Assembly: GCF_000003815.2 (NCBI RefSeq)
Contig: NC_049988.1
Coordinates: 4,322,406-4,346,421, forward strand
From: Branchiostoma floridae
Lineage: Eukaryota > Chordata > Leptocardii > Amphioxiformes > Branchiostomatidae
DNA length: 24,016 nucleotides
Reading direction: 5' to 3'
The notes under the pieces were generated by a model. It was not told the origin of the DNA and did no database searches. It saw only the letters and a list, made by a program, of their open reading frames with translations. The first letter of the stretch is position 1, and each line of letters begins with the position of its first letter. Both the position numbers and the translations under genes were made by a program. Shown piece by piece: positions 12,292 through 20,345 of this stretch.

Positions 12292-12663
12292 CTATTTGGT
12301 ACAGACGACACAGGTGAGCTCCCTCCCTTCCACGTAGCTGGGGCACGGCAGGGACCCACAGCGGGCTTCCACCAGGTAGAACAGCGCTCCGTTCTGGTTC
12401 GCGTCCCCATCCGGTACGGTCTCCGGCTGTCCGTCCATGCAGACGTACTCCTTGGCACTGGCGTGGCTGTAGTGACTCGCCATCAAGTAGCCATCGTACT
12501 CCTTGATCCAACCGGTAGGGCAGGTGTTACGGGCGGGGATCATCAACTCACTGCCGCGGGTTGGGACGTAGCAGACCTAGCAGGTGACGTCCTGGGCAAA
12601 CCCGGTAGGGAAGGAGGCGAAACTTGCGTGGTCTTGGTGATCCATCTGATACTCTGCACCGCA
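12292..12663 (-). pseudogene. Short-chain collagen C4-like terminal exon, truncated and with in-frame stop
   Basis: Read on the minus strand from 12663 to the stop at 12292-12294, one frame gives a C-terminal domain typical of short-chain collagen C4-like proteins of sponges, cnidarians and lancelets. It starts near GAEYQ, continues with VCYVPTRGS, LMIPARNTCPTGW, KEYDGYLMASHYSHA, EYVCMDGQPE, NGALFYLVEARCGSLPCP and ends YVEGRELTCVVCTK. The paired Cys residues and the VVCTK end are as expected for the family. A TAG codon lies in frame at 12577-12579, directly before VCYVP, where the family has an ordinary residue (usually Ala). No collagen Gly-X-Y repeat is present. The upstream part is lost because satellite A begins at 12664, directly after the codon preceding GAEYQ. 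An AG splice acceptor inside the region (TTTGCCCAG, ending near 12592 on this strand) could shorten the exon but would not remove the TAG. Called a pseudogene; a sequencing error at the TAG remains possible. Confidence 0.75.
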
Positions 12664-14061
12664 TAAGTGACCTTTCCAACCATATCAATCTTGCCAGGCC
12701 GGAACATAAAGTATAGGATACAATCGCGTTATTAAGTAACCCTCCTACCCGGTGCCGTGACAGGCGGTGTTTTAAAAAAGACGGCTAGCGGTTGCGCCTA
12801 AACAGGGTCTGTACCGTCAAGAATATCTCGAGAAGGACGTATCCCAACATTTTGCGGTTTTTACCTTTCGGTTCCTTGCTAAGTGGCCTTTCCAACCATA
12901 CCAATCTTGCCAGGCCGGAACTTAAAGCTAGGATACAATCGCGTTATTAAGTAACCCTCCTACCCGGTGCCGTCACAGGCGGTGTTTAAAAAAAGACGGC
13001 TAGCGGTTGCGCCTAAACAGGGTCTGTACCGTCAAGAATATCTCGAGAAGGACGTATCCCAACATTTTGCGGATTTTACCTTTCGGTTACTTGCTAAGTG
13101 ACCTTTCCAACCATACCAAGCTTGTCAGGCCGGAACTTAAACTCTAGGCTACAATCGCGTTATTAAGTAACCCTCTTACCCGGTGCCGCGACAGGCGGTG
13201 TTAAAAAAAGACGGCTAGCGGTTGCGCCTAAACAGGGTCTGTACCGTCAAGAATATCTCTCGGAGGAGTATCCCACATTTTGCGGTTTTTACCTTTCGAT
13301 TCCTTGCTAAGTGACCTATCCAACCATACCAAGCTTGCCAGGCCGGAACTTAAACTCTAGGCTACAATCGCGTTATTAAGTAACCCTCTTACACGGTGCC
13401 GCGACAGGCGGTGTTTAAGAAAAGACGGCTAGCGGTTGCGCCTAAACAGGGTCTGTACCGTCAAGAATATCTCGAGAAGGACGTATCCCAACATTTTGCG
13501 GTTTTTACCTTTCGATTCCTTGCTAAGTGACCTTTCCAACCATACCAAGCTTGCCAGGCCGGAACTTAAACTCTAGGCTACAATCGCGTTATTAAGTAAC
13601 CCTCTTACACGGTGCCGCGACAGGCGGTGTTTAAGAAAAGACGGCTAGCGGTTGCGCCTAAACAGGGTCTGTACCGTCAAAAATATCTCGAGAAGGACGT
13701 ATCCCAACATTTTGCGGTTTTTACCTTTCGATTCCTTGCTAAGTGACCTTTCCAACCATACCAAGCTTGCCAGGCCGGAACTTAAACTCTAGGCTACAAT
13801 CGCGTTATTAAGTAACCCTCTTACACGGTGTCGCGACAGGCGGTGTTTAAGAAAAGACGGCTAGCGGTTGCGCCTAAACAGTGTCTGTACCGTCAAGAAT
13901 ATCTCGAGAAGGACGTATCCCAACATTTTGCGGTTTTTACCTTTCGATTCCTTGTTAAGTGACCTTTCCAACTATACCAAGCTTGCCAGGCCGGAACTTA
14001 AACTCTAGGCTACAATCGCGTTATTAAGTAACCCTCCTACCCGGTGCCGTGACAGGCGGTG
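12664..14061. repeat. Satellite A array, right block
   Basis: About 6.5 monomers in the same orientation as the left block, with starts at 12835, 13050, 13265, 13479, 13695 and 13911 (214-216 bp). The first two partial monomers share the AATCTTGCC variant (for AAGCTTGCC) with the penultimate monomer of the left block (near 3523). Middle monomers carry a local subfamily: CCTCTTAC for CCTCCTAC, GCCGCGACAGG for GCCGTGACAGG, and TTTAAGAAAAG for the A7 tract. The last monomer reverts to the common form. The array ends mid-monomer at CAGGCGGTG (14061). Confidence 0.96.
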
Positions 14062-16369
14062 CTTGAGGTCTCATAACACAGTATTTATCCGCGACCCCCG
14101 TCCCCAAAAGTAGTTCGTATTAAAATAGTGCACCGCTGTACTTGCAAATGCCGTAGTTATTCTTCCGTGCACGACAGCGATGTGGAAACTGTGGTGAATG
14201 GTAGAGGAATATATCGGTGTTGATACGGTATAAGTTGGATTACGTTGATTCTTCGGCCAGCGGGAATTTGCGCCTTGATACTGTTACCGGCACTTCCTGT
14301 TCGTCGCCTTCAGTTCCATGACCTCCGCTGGGGGTCCAATCAAAGTGTCTTTTATAGAAAAACGAGCAGGCAAATCTATGCTCATTTTCAGATATTTTGT
14401 AGGTTGTACCCTCGATTTGAACATACTAAATTCTTGCAAATTGTATCTGCACCTTTCTATAGATTTTGAGTCGTAGAACCACTTTACTTTAGGGTCCTTA
14501 CCATGTAAATCCCCATAGGCGAAAAACTGTGTTCTGAGACCTTGAACCACAGCGTGAATTCCCCAGGGACGGGCAACAACATTGGATTTGACTATGTTAG
14601 GAATTGACGTCGGCTGACTTGAACTCTAACATTTTTGTTACCGTCGGACCCACCGTTACCATGACAACGGCCACCAAGACCGCTCCCTATGCTTAAGTAT
14701 AGGACTTAGTGTGGTCCAAAGCCCGCTTTGGTCCCCCCCCCCCCCTTTTCCGTCCTAAAAAAAGGCTAAACCCCAACCCCTATCACTCAGATCGGTAGAA
14801 TATGGTCTGGCAAGCACCTTGTGGCAGAAAAAGTCAAGCAGCATATTAAATCTGTTGAGATAATGAGACCATAGCAACTGTTTTGACAAAAATTGATAAT
14901 AAATTACGCTACTTTGATGACGTTACCAGCCAAAATCCGCTGATAGCGGACAACATGACCAGATCAAGAATAACTAGCTTATTATCCCTTAGAATTTGTA
15001 ACTATCTGGTATTTATCATAACAAAACATAAATGCATGCATTTAGTCTATTTCCGTTGCCCGTTGTGATTAGTTGTTGCCAAAAAGTTTTGTTTTTTTTA
15101 ATTCCACAAGGTGGTGGATATAATATGGGAGCCCAACTGTTATCTTAGGCGTGCATGGCGTCACTTTATGACGTCATTTTGACGTCATTGGCAACATAAG
15201 TTGTAATAAACATTATTATTTTGTTATCTGTACTTTTTGTTACATTTTTGTAGCATACCTTTAAGTGCCCACGCCCCCCCCCCCCCCCAGGAATGACCAA
15301 AAAAAAACTATAGGATAAAAGTACCACCCTACCCCGGCCTTACGACTAAGGTTAGCGGTTAGGCCACGACTAGATTGCACACATCCAGGAATATCTGGTG
15401 AAGAACAGCGCACAAAAAGACCAGTACGCGCAGAGATAACGCAGACCTTGACCTTTTTACCGAAGAACGTAGGGGTAATTCCTGACATTAATTACATTGA
15501 TTATAAAAGCAGCTACCGTGAATATAAACAATGTGCATTATATTTAATATCTCGCAGCTGCGTGCAGATCACACGCCAAACTAATTCACATCACATGACG
15601 AATGCGGCAAATGGAACAGGTGAGACTCATCACATCGTCCAAAAACAATACTCTGTCGTCGGAGGTTACCCTCCGTCACAGTGTAATAATTCTCTTCAGT
15701 AAGATAGAGGTAAGAGAGGGCAGCATATCAGTCTATTACTGTAACTGGCAGTTGTCTGGCTGTTAAGAATGTATTTTGTGGTACGTCTCTGGACTTTTAC
15801 GGCAGAACGAATGGACGATAACAAGATAACATTTGCAATTACAAACATCTCCCTTTTATGGAAAAAATACAACAATGTGATTACCTTTATTCATCCAGGA
15901 AACACTTTAGTCGCACTTCCCATAGGTTTGATGTCCTTTGAAGTCTGCATCCACCTGGCTGTTTATTTATCCAATCGCATGCATGTCTCCAGAGCTTCAG
16001 CTAGTGTGATATCCATATATAAAACTCAACTGGACCCTTTTGATCTGATATTTAATACACGTGCGTATATATTCAAGTCTCTTTGATATGTTGAGTAGTC
16101 ACTTTCTGTGGGTCAATACAAAATGAAAACACCAAGCTGTCCTAATTTCGTGGCTATTTTTGGCTGCTAAGGTAGTTGATACCCCCGAATTACGGTATTC
16201 CCCGCTCCAGCCCGCAGACAAAAATAAACAAATTCCCTGCGGACGGTCAGCTCTTTCAGCCATCCCACGCTGACCGCATAACGAGGCTGGTCATCACGCC
16301 CAACTCTATCAGCCAGTAATTTACATACATGAACAGAAGGGCCCGGGGTATCCCTGACTAGGCTTAAAA
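14062..16369. other. Intergenic DNA upstream of the TPM/MOLO1-like gene
   Basis: 2.3 kb with no recognisable exon. Short ORFs on both strands (for example 14245-14469 and 15769-16086 on plus) show no known domain. Visible landmarks are C13 at 14733-14745, C15 at 15274-15288, and a pair of TGACGTCA palindromes at 15169 and 15180. The part next to 16370 should contain the promoter of the downstream gene. A TATA-like string (TATATAAAAC near 16014) lies about 350 bp before the start codon, which is far for a core promoter without evidence of a long 5' UTR. Confidence 0.6.
15169..15187. promoter_or_regulatory. Two CRE-type palindromes, 11 bp apart
   Basis: TGACGTCA occurs at 15169-15176 and again at 15180-15187, start to start 11 bp, about one helical turn. 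A half site (CGTCA) lies at 15159-15163. TGACGTCA is the consensus site of CREB/ATF bZIP factors. Whether these regulate the gene starting at 16370 (1.2 kb away) cannot be told from sequence. Confidence 0.4.
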
Positions 16370-16377
16370 ATGGCGGC
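16366..16377 (+). promoter_or_regulatory. YY1/TISU-like motif over the start codon
   Basis: The start codon lies in AAAAATGGCGGCC, which matches the YY1 core AAnATGGCGGC. It resembles the TISU element found in animal genes whose transcripts have very short 5' UTRs. The TISU consensus has C or G at two positions where A is seen here, so the match to YY1 is better than to TISU. If functional, transcription would start a few bases upstream. Confidence 0.45.
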
Positions 16378-16580
16378 CGACAGGTTCCCTCTACGTTTGG
16401 CAACTTGGCTTCTGTTTCTGTTCCTGATGGGTTTCTTGTTTGTGAGTTACGCCCAGGACGATACAGGGTGGGACCCGGCTGACTACCCTGACCCTATCCG
16501 AGCCCCTGAGCTGTGTGGGAGGCACAACTGGTCAGCATCCTTTGTTTGTGACCCGGACGGGATTCTCACAACAGATGAAG
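16370..16580 (+). CDS. TPM/MOLO1-like membrane protein, exon 1 (residues 1-70)
   Basis: First coding exon of a four-exon gene whose joined product is 277 residues. It begins MAADRFPLRLATW and has a hydrophobic signal peptide of about 28 residues (LLFLFLMGFLFVSYA), with likely cleavage before QDD. The mature N-terminus has the hallmark of the MOLO1 (modulator of levamisole receptor) family: a Pro/Asp-rich stretch, then PELCGR, SFVCDPDGIL and the start of the TPM domain. NWS at residue 53 is a potential N-glycosylation site. The start is supported by an in-frame TGA 15 bp upstream and by the signal peptide directly after the ATG. The donor site is GAAG^GTTGGT at 16580/16581, leaving one base to be completed by exon 2 (giving Ala). 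The nematode relative MOLO-1 is an auxiliary subunit of levamisole-sensitive acetylcholine receptors. The ligand or partner here is unknown. Confidence 0.82.
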
Positions 16581-17217
16581 GTTGGTGACGATGTTTTCTA
16601 ATGTTAACCTTGCTGTAAGTACGCATGCGCAGGGCATGACGTCACATCCATGACATTGAAAGGCATGATGAACCAAGGATCTCATTGGTTAAACGTATAT
16701 TCAGTTAAAGTTGAAATTGGAATTAAGTGATCTCAAATGGGGGGGGGGGGTAATAGCTTAGGGCCCAGGTTTCACCGATAGGGGTCAAAGGTGGTAGGAA
16801 AAACGTATCATATTTCAATATCACACATTTCAGTGGAGAGAGTTTAAAAATATTCTGTTAGTCGATACTTGGTATATGTCCTAGATTTGCATGCGCAATC
16901 ACTTTAATACTTGACCTCATTTGTGAGTTTATGAAGATCCGCAACTCAAAAAGTTTTACAAACCTATGATGTGTAATGATACACGTAAAACGTAAAACGT
17001 AAGACGTAAAACGAGGACAACAACAACATTATGAGTTTGACAATGTAACGTTGCATTAAGGTCGAAGTGAAGCGCGGCCTAAAACGATCTAAAATGGAAC
17101 CATCCATTTCCTACCTGGCCGAAGAAAACTCTACTCTACTGTACTCATCACGGAAGCGGCCAGTCGGGTACCCTAACGCGGCGATTTTGGCCATTATGAC
17201 ATGCCATTTGTTTTCAG
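16581..17217 (+). other. Intron 1 of the TPM/MOLO1-like gene
   Basis: Begins GTTGGT and ends TTTGTTTTCAG. It contains an NRF1-like ACGCATGCGC (16621-16630), a TGACGTCA palindrome (16637-16644), G12 at 16739-16750, and four tandem 7-mers of the CGTAAAA type at 16984-17011. No coding content was recognised. Confidence 0.75.
16984..17011. repeat. Short tandem repeat, four 7-mers
   Basis: CGTAAAA, CGTAAAA, CGTAAGA, CGTAAAA in direct succession inside intron 1. A simple microsatellite with one substitution. Confidence 0.8.
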
Positions 17218-17347
17218 CTAATGGCCTGGATGTAGAACTCATCACCACTGTAAGGGACACGCCCTGTCCCTGTGAGGAGTGTCCCGGGAAGAACGACGGT
17301 TACAACATCGCCGTGGCGCTCATGAAGAGGATGGACTCCTCTGGAGG
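17218..17347 (+). CDS. TPM/MOLO1-like membrane protein, exon 2
   Basis: Second coding exon, acceptor TTTTCAG^CTAATGG and donor GGAG^GTGAGT. Joined to exon 1 it reads TTDEANGLDVELITTVRDTP, then CPCEECPGKNDG, YNIAVALMKRMDSSG. This is the start of the TPM fold (DEA...LD...I) with a Cys-rich insertion CPCEEC that probably forms disulphides outside the cell. The TPM domain occurs in bacterial, plant and animal envelope or membrane proteins; in animals the MOLO1 branch is extracellular. The exon is 130 bp, entering after one base of a codon and leaving after two. The splice sites are canonical and the frame is uninterrupted. Confidence 0.82.
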
Positions 17348-17692
17348 GTGAGTTCATTTTTTTGGCGGCGCCTCTGGGTATAAAGCCTTTAATGTAAAAT
17401 GGCGGTCGCGCAAGGAATGTGATGAAATTGAGCCTTTTATACGACGTTTAGAGCATGAACTAGTAAAGCTCAGGAAAGTCTATCATTGCAGTCACTTGGG
17501 AGTTATTACTTGGAAGGGGGGGGGGGCATGGGAGGGGGGTCTATGCGCCAGCCGGGCTCCAATGTAGGGGCAACACTAGTTCTCAAAGTTATGCCACAAC
17601 TGGTGCCCCCAGGATATGTAAAGTCGATATAACGATGTTTACCTATGTGATGTTTTGTTTATTTGTTTGTTTTCTTGTATTGTTTATACTAG
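17348..17692 (+). other. Intron 2 of the TPM/MOLO1-like gene
   Basis: Begins GTGAGT and ends TTTATACTAG after a T-rich tract (17653-17688). It contains G11 at 17516-17526 and a second AAAATGGCGG motif near 17396. No coding content was recognised. Confidence 0.75.
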
Positions 17693-17807
17693 TTCAACAC
17701 CACGGGTGAGGGCGCAGGGCTTCGCCATGTACCTGCGATCCGTCGCATGGGATTATGGGAGATGTAACGAGGGCGTGGTCATCTTAGTCTCCACGGAAGA
17801 CAGACAG
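17693..17807 (+). CDS. TPM/MOLO1-like membrane protein, exon 3
   Basis: Third coding exon, acceptor TATACTAG^TTCAACACC and donor GACAG^GTGAGA, 115 bp. Its first base completes a Gly codon started in exon 2. It then reads STPRVRAQGFAMYLRSVAWD, YGRCNEGVVILVSTEDRQ. The pattern A..fA..L...W.....CN.gvvi.vs..DR is the core of the TPM/MOLO1 domain (helix followed by the central strand with a final D-R). It ends in phase 0, so exon 4 starts with a complete codon. The coding frame from exon 1 to here is 152 codons without a stop. Confidence 0.83.
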
Positions 17808-18056
17808 GTGAGACTGACAAGTGATGTCGTTGTCATGGCAACATTAACGGTTTCGATAGATATACGATATAAGTGTTCTAAGTTAGGAATTTAAACAAGA
17901 AAGCTGTTAAAAAGCTTGCCGGTGCGTACTTTGGGAAAAAGCCTGACTGTTAAACAAAGTCACATGAAAAGAGGGTGGTTAAACATCAAAGTCTTGAATT
18001 GGTCTATTTTCTATCAAAAGACATACATCGGATTTGTTAAACAAAGAAAAAAACTT

Positions 18057-18115
18057 CGTTGTAAGTGGGGTTTGAACCCATGCCTGCAAAAGGATTGCGA
18101 TCTAAACGCAGCACC
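18057..18115 (-). tRNA. tRNA-Leu(UAG)-like remnant, 5' part missing
   Basis: Read on the minus strand, GGTGCTGCGTTTAGATCGCA followed by ATCCTTTTGCAGGC and ATGGGTTCAAACCCCAC resembles the 3' two thirds of a class II tRNA-Leu. It has an anticodon arm with loop TTTAGAT (anticodon TAG), a long variable arm, a T-arm with TTCAAAC, then a possible acceptor strand TTACAACG. A T7 run (18047-18053 on plus, as A) follows three bases after, as a Pol III terminator would. The anticodon stem and T stem each have one mismatch. The 5' portion is cut off at the TTAA where the TIR element begins. The flank beyond the other end of the element (GTGGTCTTAA on this strand) resembles a tRNA-Leu D-loop, but the acceptor stem is not restored. 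Probably a pseudogene or SINE piece, not a working tRNA. Confidence 0.4.
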
Positions 18116-18299
18116 TTAAGGTGGGTTTACACCTGCGTATATTTTCATGCCGCATGAGTTCCGTTTTGGCATTTTTCTACATTTTGACTAATTTCTTCAA
18201 TACGCGGCCGCACGCACAAGTCGCACCTCTATCGCATCTGAATCGTCTTTAGAAAGTTTCACGTACGCAGGCAAACGAAAATATACGCCCAGTTCGTCT

Positions 18300-18327
18300 G
18301 ATAGTTTTGGACATGCACAAAACTATC
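18300..18327. repeat. Small hairpin in the element's left arm
   Basis: GATAGTTTT (18300-18308) and AAAACTATC (18319-18327) are perfect 9 bp inverted arms around a 10-base loop. Confidence 0.7.
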
Positions 18328-18696
18328 ATTCGTACGCAGTTTGGTGCCCAAAACGTTATGGCTGCGCAATACAGTGGTCCCACGTCGGTCGATTGCGCTA
18401 TGAAGACGCTACATGTTTGCGCTTTACACGCAGTAATACGCGGAAATCGCGGTAATGCGAGTACATAGCGTTCTTACAGCGCAGACACAACGCACCATGA
18501 GCGACCGTATAACGAATGCACACATAGATCACGATTTAGTACCGTGCGTTCTGCGATCGCTTTGCGCATACTACGCGTACTGATAGCGTGACCGACGCAT
18601 ACTCCAGATTTGGAATAAATACGAAGGTGCATCTGACTCCAGACAAAAAAAAAATCATCTCAAGATGTATATAACTTTATTGCACAACAATTGTAC

Positions 18697-18773
18697 GAGG
18701 TACAAAGTATGGCATCTACATAACTACAGTGCTTATAGCACTGTAGTTATGTGGATGCCATACTTTGTACCTC
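18697..18773. repeat. 37 bp-arm hairpin, copy 1
   Basis: Inverted arms at 18697-18733 and 18737-18773 separated by TAT. They are complementary over all 37 bases except one G:T-type mismatch (CTACAT versus ATGTGG). It lies on the 3' side of the retrotransposon ORF, between its stop and the tail of the element as read on the minus strand. Confidence 0.9.
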
Positions 18774-18837
18774 TTAACTTTAGTTAAGGCTTATCTAACT
18801 AATACAGGAGTTGTATTATGGGATAAGTTTCTTACAA

Positions 18838-19133
18838 TCATTGGAGGCTTTTACAATCATTTGGGGAATTTCTAATGTCTAAACCTTCTTTGATATATTT
18901 TCCTATATCTGCCATGCAGGGATTGTCACATGTCATTATGTATTTGAATTTGCACTTCAGGTCCATTTGGATAAATCCTTGTGTACAAAATGACAGCCTT
19001 CTGTATAGAGAATTGCGTATATCGGAATATTTGGGACATACAACCATAAAGTGATATTCGTCTTCTATTAGCTCTAGACAGAATGGACAAACCCTCTGGT
19101 CGATAGGGATTTTTTGGATCTTCCGGTTTATGA
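18838..19133 (-). pseudogene. Non-LTR retrotransposon C-terminal fragment, copy 1
   Basis: The minus-strand reading KIPIDQRVCPFCLELIEDEY, HFMVVCPKYSDIRNSLYRR, ending KEGLDIRNSPNDCKSLQ and TGA at 18838, is the C-terminal tail of a LINE-type reverse transcriptase. It contains a CX2CX8HX4C knuckle, the usual pattern R.CP.C...EDE.HF...CP.Y...R. The knuckle Cys/His residues are all intact here. The polymerase and endonuclease domains are absent, so this is a 5'-truncated, inactive copy. The ORF continues upstream to 19368, but that part has no recognisable domain. Downstream on this strand lie the hairpin, an AATAAAG signal (near 18679) and a T-rich end at 18645-18653. It is nested inside the TIR element of intron 3, antisense to the host gene. 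Confidence 0.75.
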
Positions 19134-19682
19134 TGTCAGATCCAGGCCAGGACTGACGAATTTGTACCGGGGGCATGGAGAGATGGTCACAACTTGCAGG
19201 GCACCATGAATGCAGGACACTGGTCCCAACAGAGCCTCCAGGGACGGGAAGATGTAGAGGAACCTGCTCAAGCACTGGGTCAATTTGTGTAACACACGTG
19301 CCATTTTGTGTAACAGATATTTGACTTAATTTGCTGATAATGGCACTTTTTTGTGTGTGTAGAACCACATGATATAAAGGTGCAATATAGAGCCATATTA
19401 CAACTTTGAAAGAGGGCGTAAGGTTTCATAATTGTTTTATTTACGTGTTTGATAAAGATCTTGAATACGTTTTGTGGTGTGTATGAGTGTGATTTTTATA
19501 GTAGTTGAAATACTAAGATGATAGGGGAAATCATTAAGGACAAAGTGAAAACAAACACAATCTTAACAGTGCACATAATTTCTTAAGGTAAATGATGGCC
19601 CACATTTCTGTAAAAGCACAGTGTCACTGCTTTACTGCTTCGCAAATGAATAAAAAGGACCTCTTCACTGTTTACTTGTCAA

Positions 19683-19804
19683 TGTTCTACTTGCACTGCC
19701 TGTAAACAAAGGCATACGTAGTACAAAGGGTTCCTCTAACAAAAATACTCTATTGGCAATGCTCGCAAACAAAAGTATATGTAACACAAACTGTTCCTCT
19801 GACA
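19683..19804. repeat. Imperfect tandem pair of about 61 bp
   Basis: Two successive diverged units in the right arm of the TIR element. They share the order CTCTATTGGCA or CTACTTGCACT, AAACAAA, a CATACGTA/TATATGTA block, ACACAAA or TACAAAG, and GTTCCTCT(A/G)AC. Also present in the duplicated copy downstream. Confidence 0.55.
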
Positions 19805-20345
19805 CACCTGAAATGCGTTTGGAATGCAGTTAGCACCAGGTGCGTCAGGCATGCGGTGGGTAGACGTTGTGTGCGTCCGGAAAACGCCCAACATACGTAC
19901 CCCATACGAATCTATTCGCAGTACGGAAAATTTTGTTGCGCATTTCAGTTGCAATCATACGCATCTCATGCGAAATGAAAACGCTGAAGTCGTAATTCAA
20001 ACGCCAGATGGGCTCGACGTACAATTTAATTTATTCCAAAAAAATTCCAAATGTTGGGCGTTCGGCCGCGTATTGACAAAATTCCATGCGGAACTCACGC
20101 GCACTTGAAAATATACGCAGGTGTAAACCCACCTTAAGACCACGCTGACTCGGTACGTTGCGTGAAGTGCGTTTAAAGGGGCTTTGACAAGGGCTACGTT
20201 AGGCGATCCATGGATCCATCCAAACCAAACGAACCATTGAACGAACCGCTTTTATCGATTCAAAGCCGGTGCTACGCACCGCCAAAAAATGACCAAATGT
20301 CAAAAGAACAATTACAAATCTGACAATTTATGTACTTTTTTTTAG

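Larger units (their letters stand above)
3719..12663. other. 8.9 kb block interrupting satellite A
   Basis: Satellite A ends at 3718 with TTCCTTGCTA and resumes at 12664 with TAAGTGACCTTTCC. In an intact monomer these are adjacent (TTCCTTGCTAAGTGACC), so only the dinucleotide TA is present on both sides. Everything between them (satellite B, single-copy DNA, collagen-like pseudo-exon) behaves as one inserted segment. The segment ends (TAAGGAAGTAATT on the left, CTCTGCACCGCA on the right) are not inverted repeats, so no terminal-repeat transposon is apparent. The mechanism is unknown. The insertion reading is an inference from the matching phase. Confidence 0.7.
18116..20137. mobile_element. 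TTAA-flanked element with 28 bp terminal inverted repeats
   Basis: The left end GGTGGGTTTACACCTGCG, extending to TATTTTCA (18120-18147), is repeated perfectly and inverted at 20106-20133. Similarity continues more loosely inward (GAGTTCCG on both sides). TTAA flanks both ends (18116-18119, 20134-20137). The subterminal regions are rich in ACGCA/TGCGT, and an inner inverted copy of GCGTATATTTTC lies at 18277-18288. No transposase is visible, so it is non-autonomous. A TTAA target suggests piggyBac; a 3 bp TTA/TAA reading would suit PIF/Harbinger. I leave the superfamily open. It lies in intron 3 and contains a retrotransposon fragment. Confidence 0.8.
17808..20345 (+). other. Intron 3, enlarged by mobile elements
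   Basis: Begins GTGAGA and ends in an oligo-T tract plus TTTAG. It is 2.5 kb long, of which 2.0 kb is a TIR-bounded element with a nested retrotransposon fragment. Without the element, intron 3 would be about 0.5 kb, similar to introns 1 and 2. The segment 20138-20345 contains a small hairpin (CGGTGC-TAC-GCACCG, 20267-20281). Confidence 0.75.

Noticed and set aside
3719-12663. DNA transposon (Tc1/mariner-type) explanation of the 8.9 kb block because of the TA duplication
   Set aside because: The block ends are not inverted repeats of each other and no transposase is present, so only the target-site similarity would support it.
12463-12666. Plus-strand ORF of 67 codons
   Set aside because: It is the antisense shadow of the collagen C4-like reading frame, which has clear family motifs on the minus strand.
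15261-15488. Minus-strand ORF with poly-Gly end
   Set aside because: The Gly run is only the C15 homopolymer read in antisense. The rest shows no family.
16370-16588. Unspliced ORF ending in DEGW at 16588
   Set aside because: It reads eight bases past the splice donor at 16581. The spliced product continues in frame into exon 2 and matches the family.
19824-20108. Plus-strand ORF in the right arm of the TIR element
   Set aside because: No transposase or other domain. The copy downstream (22614-22865) is frameshifted by a one-base change in an A run.
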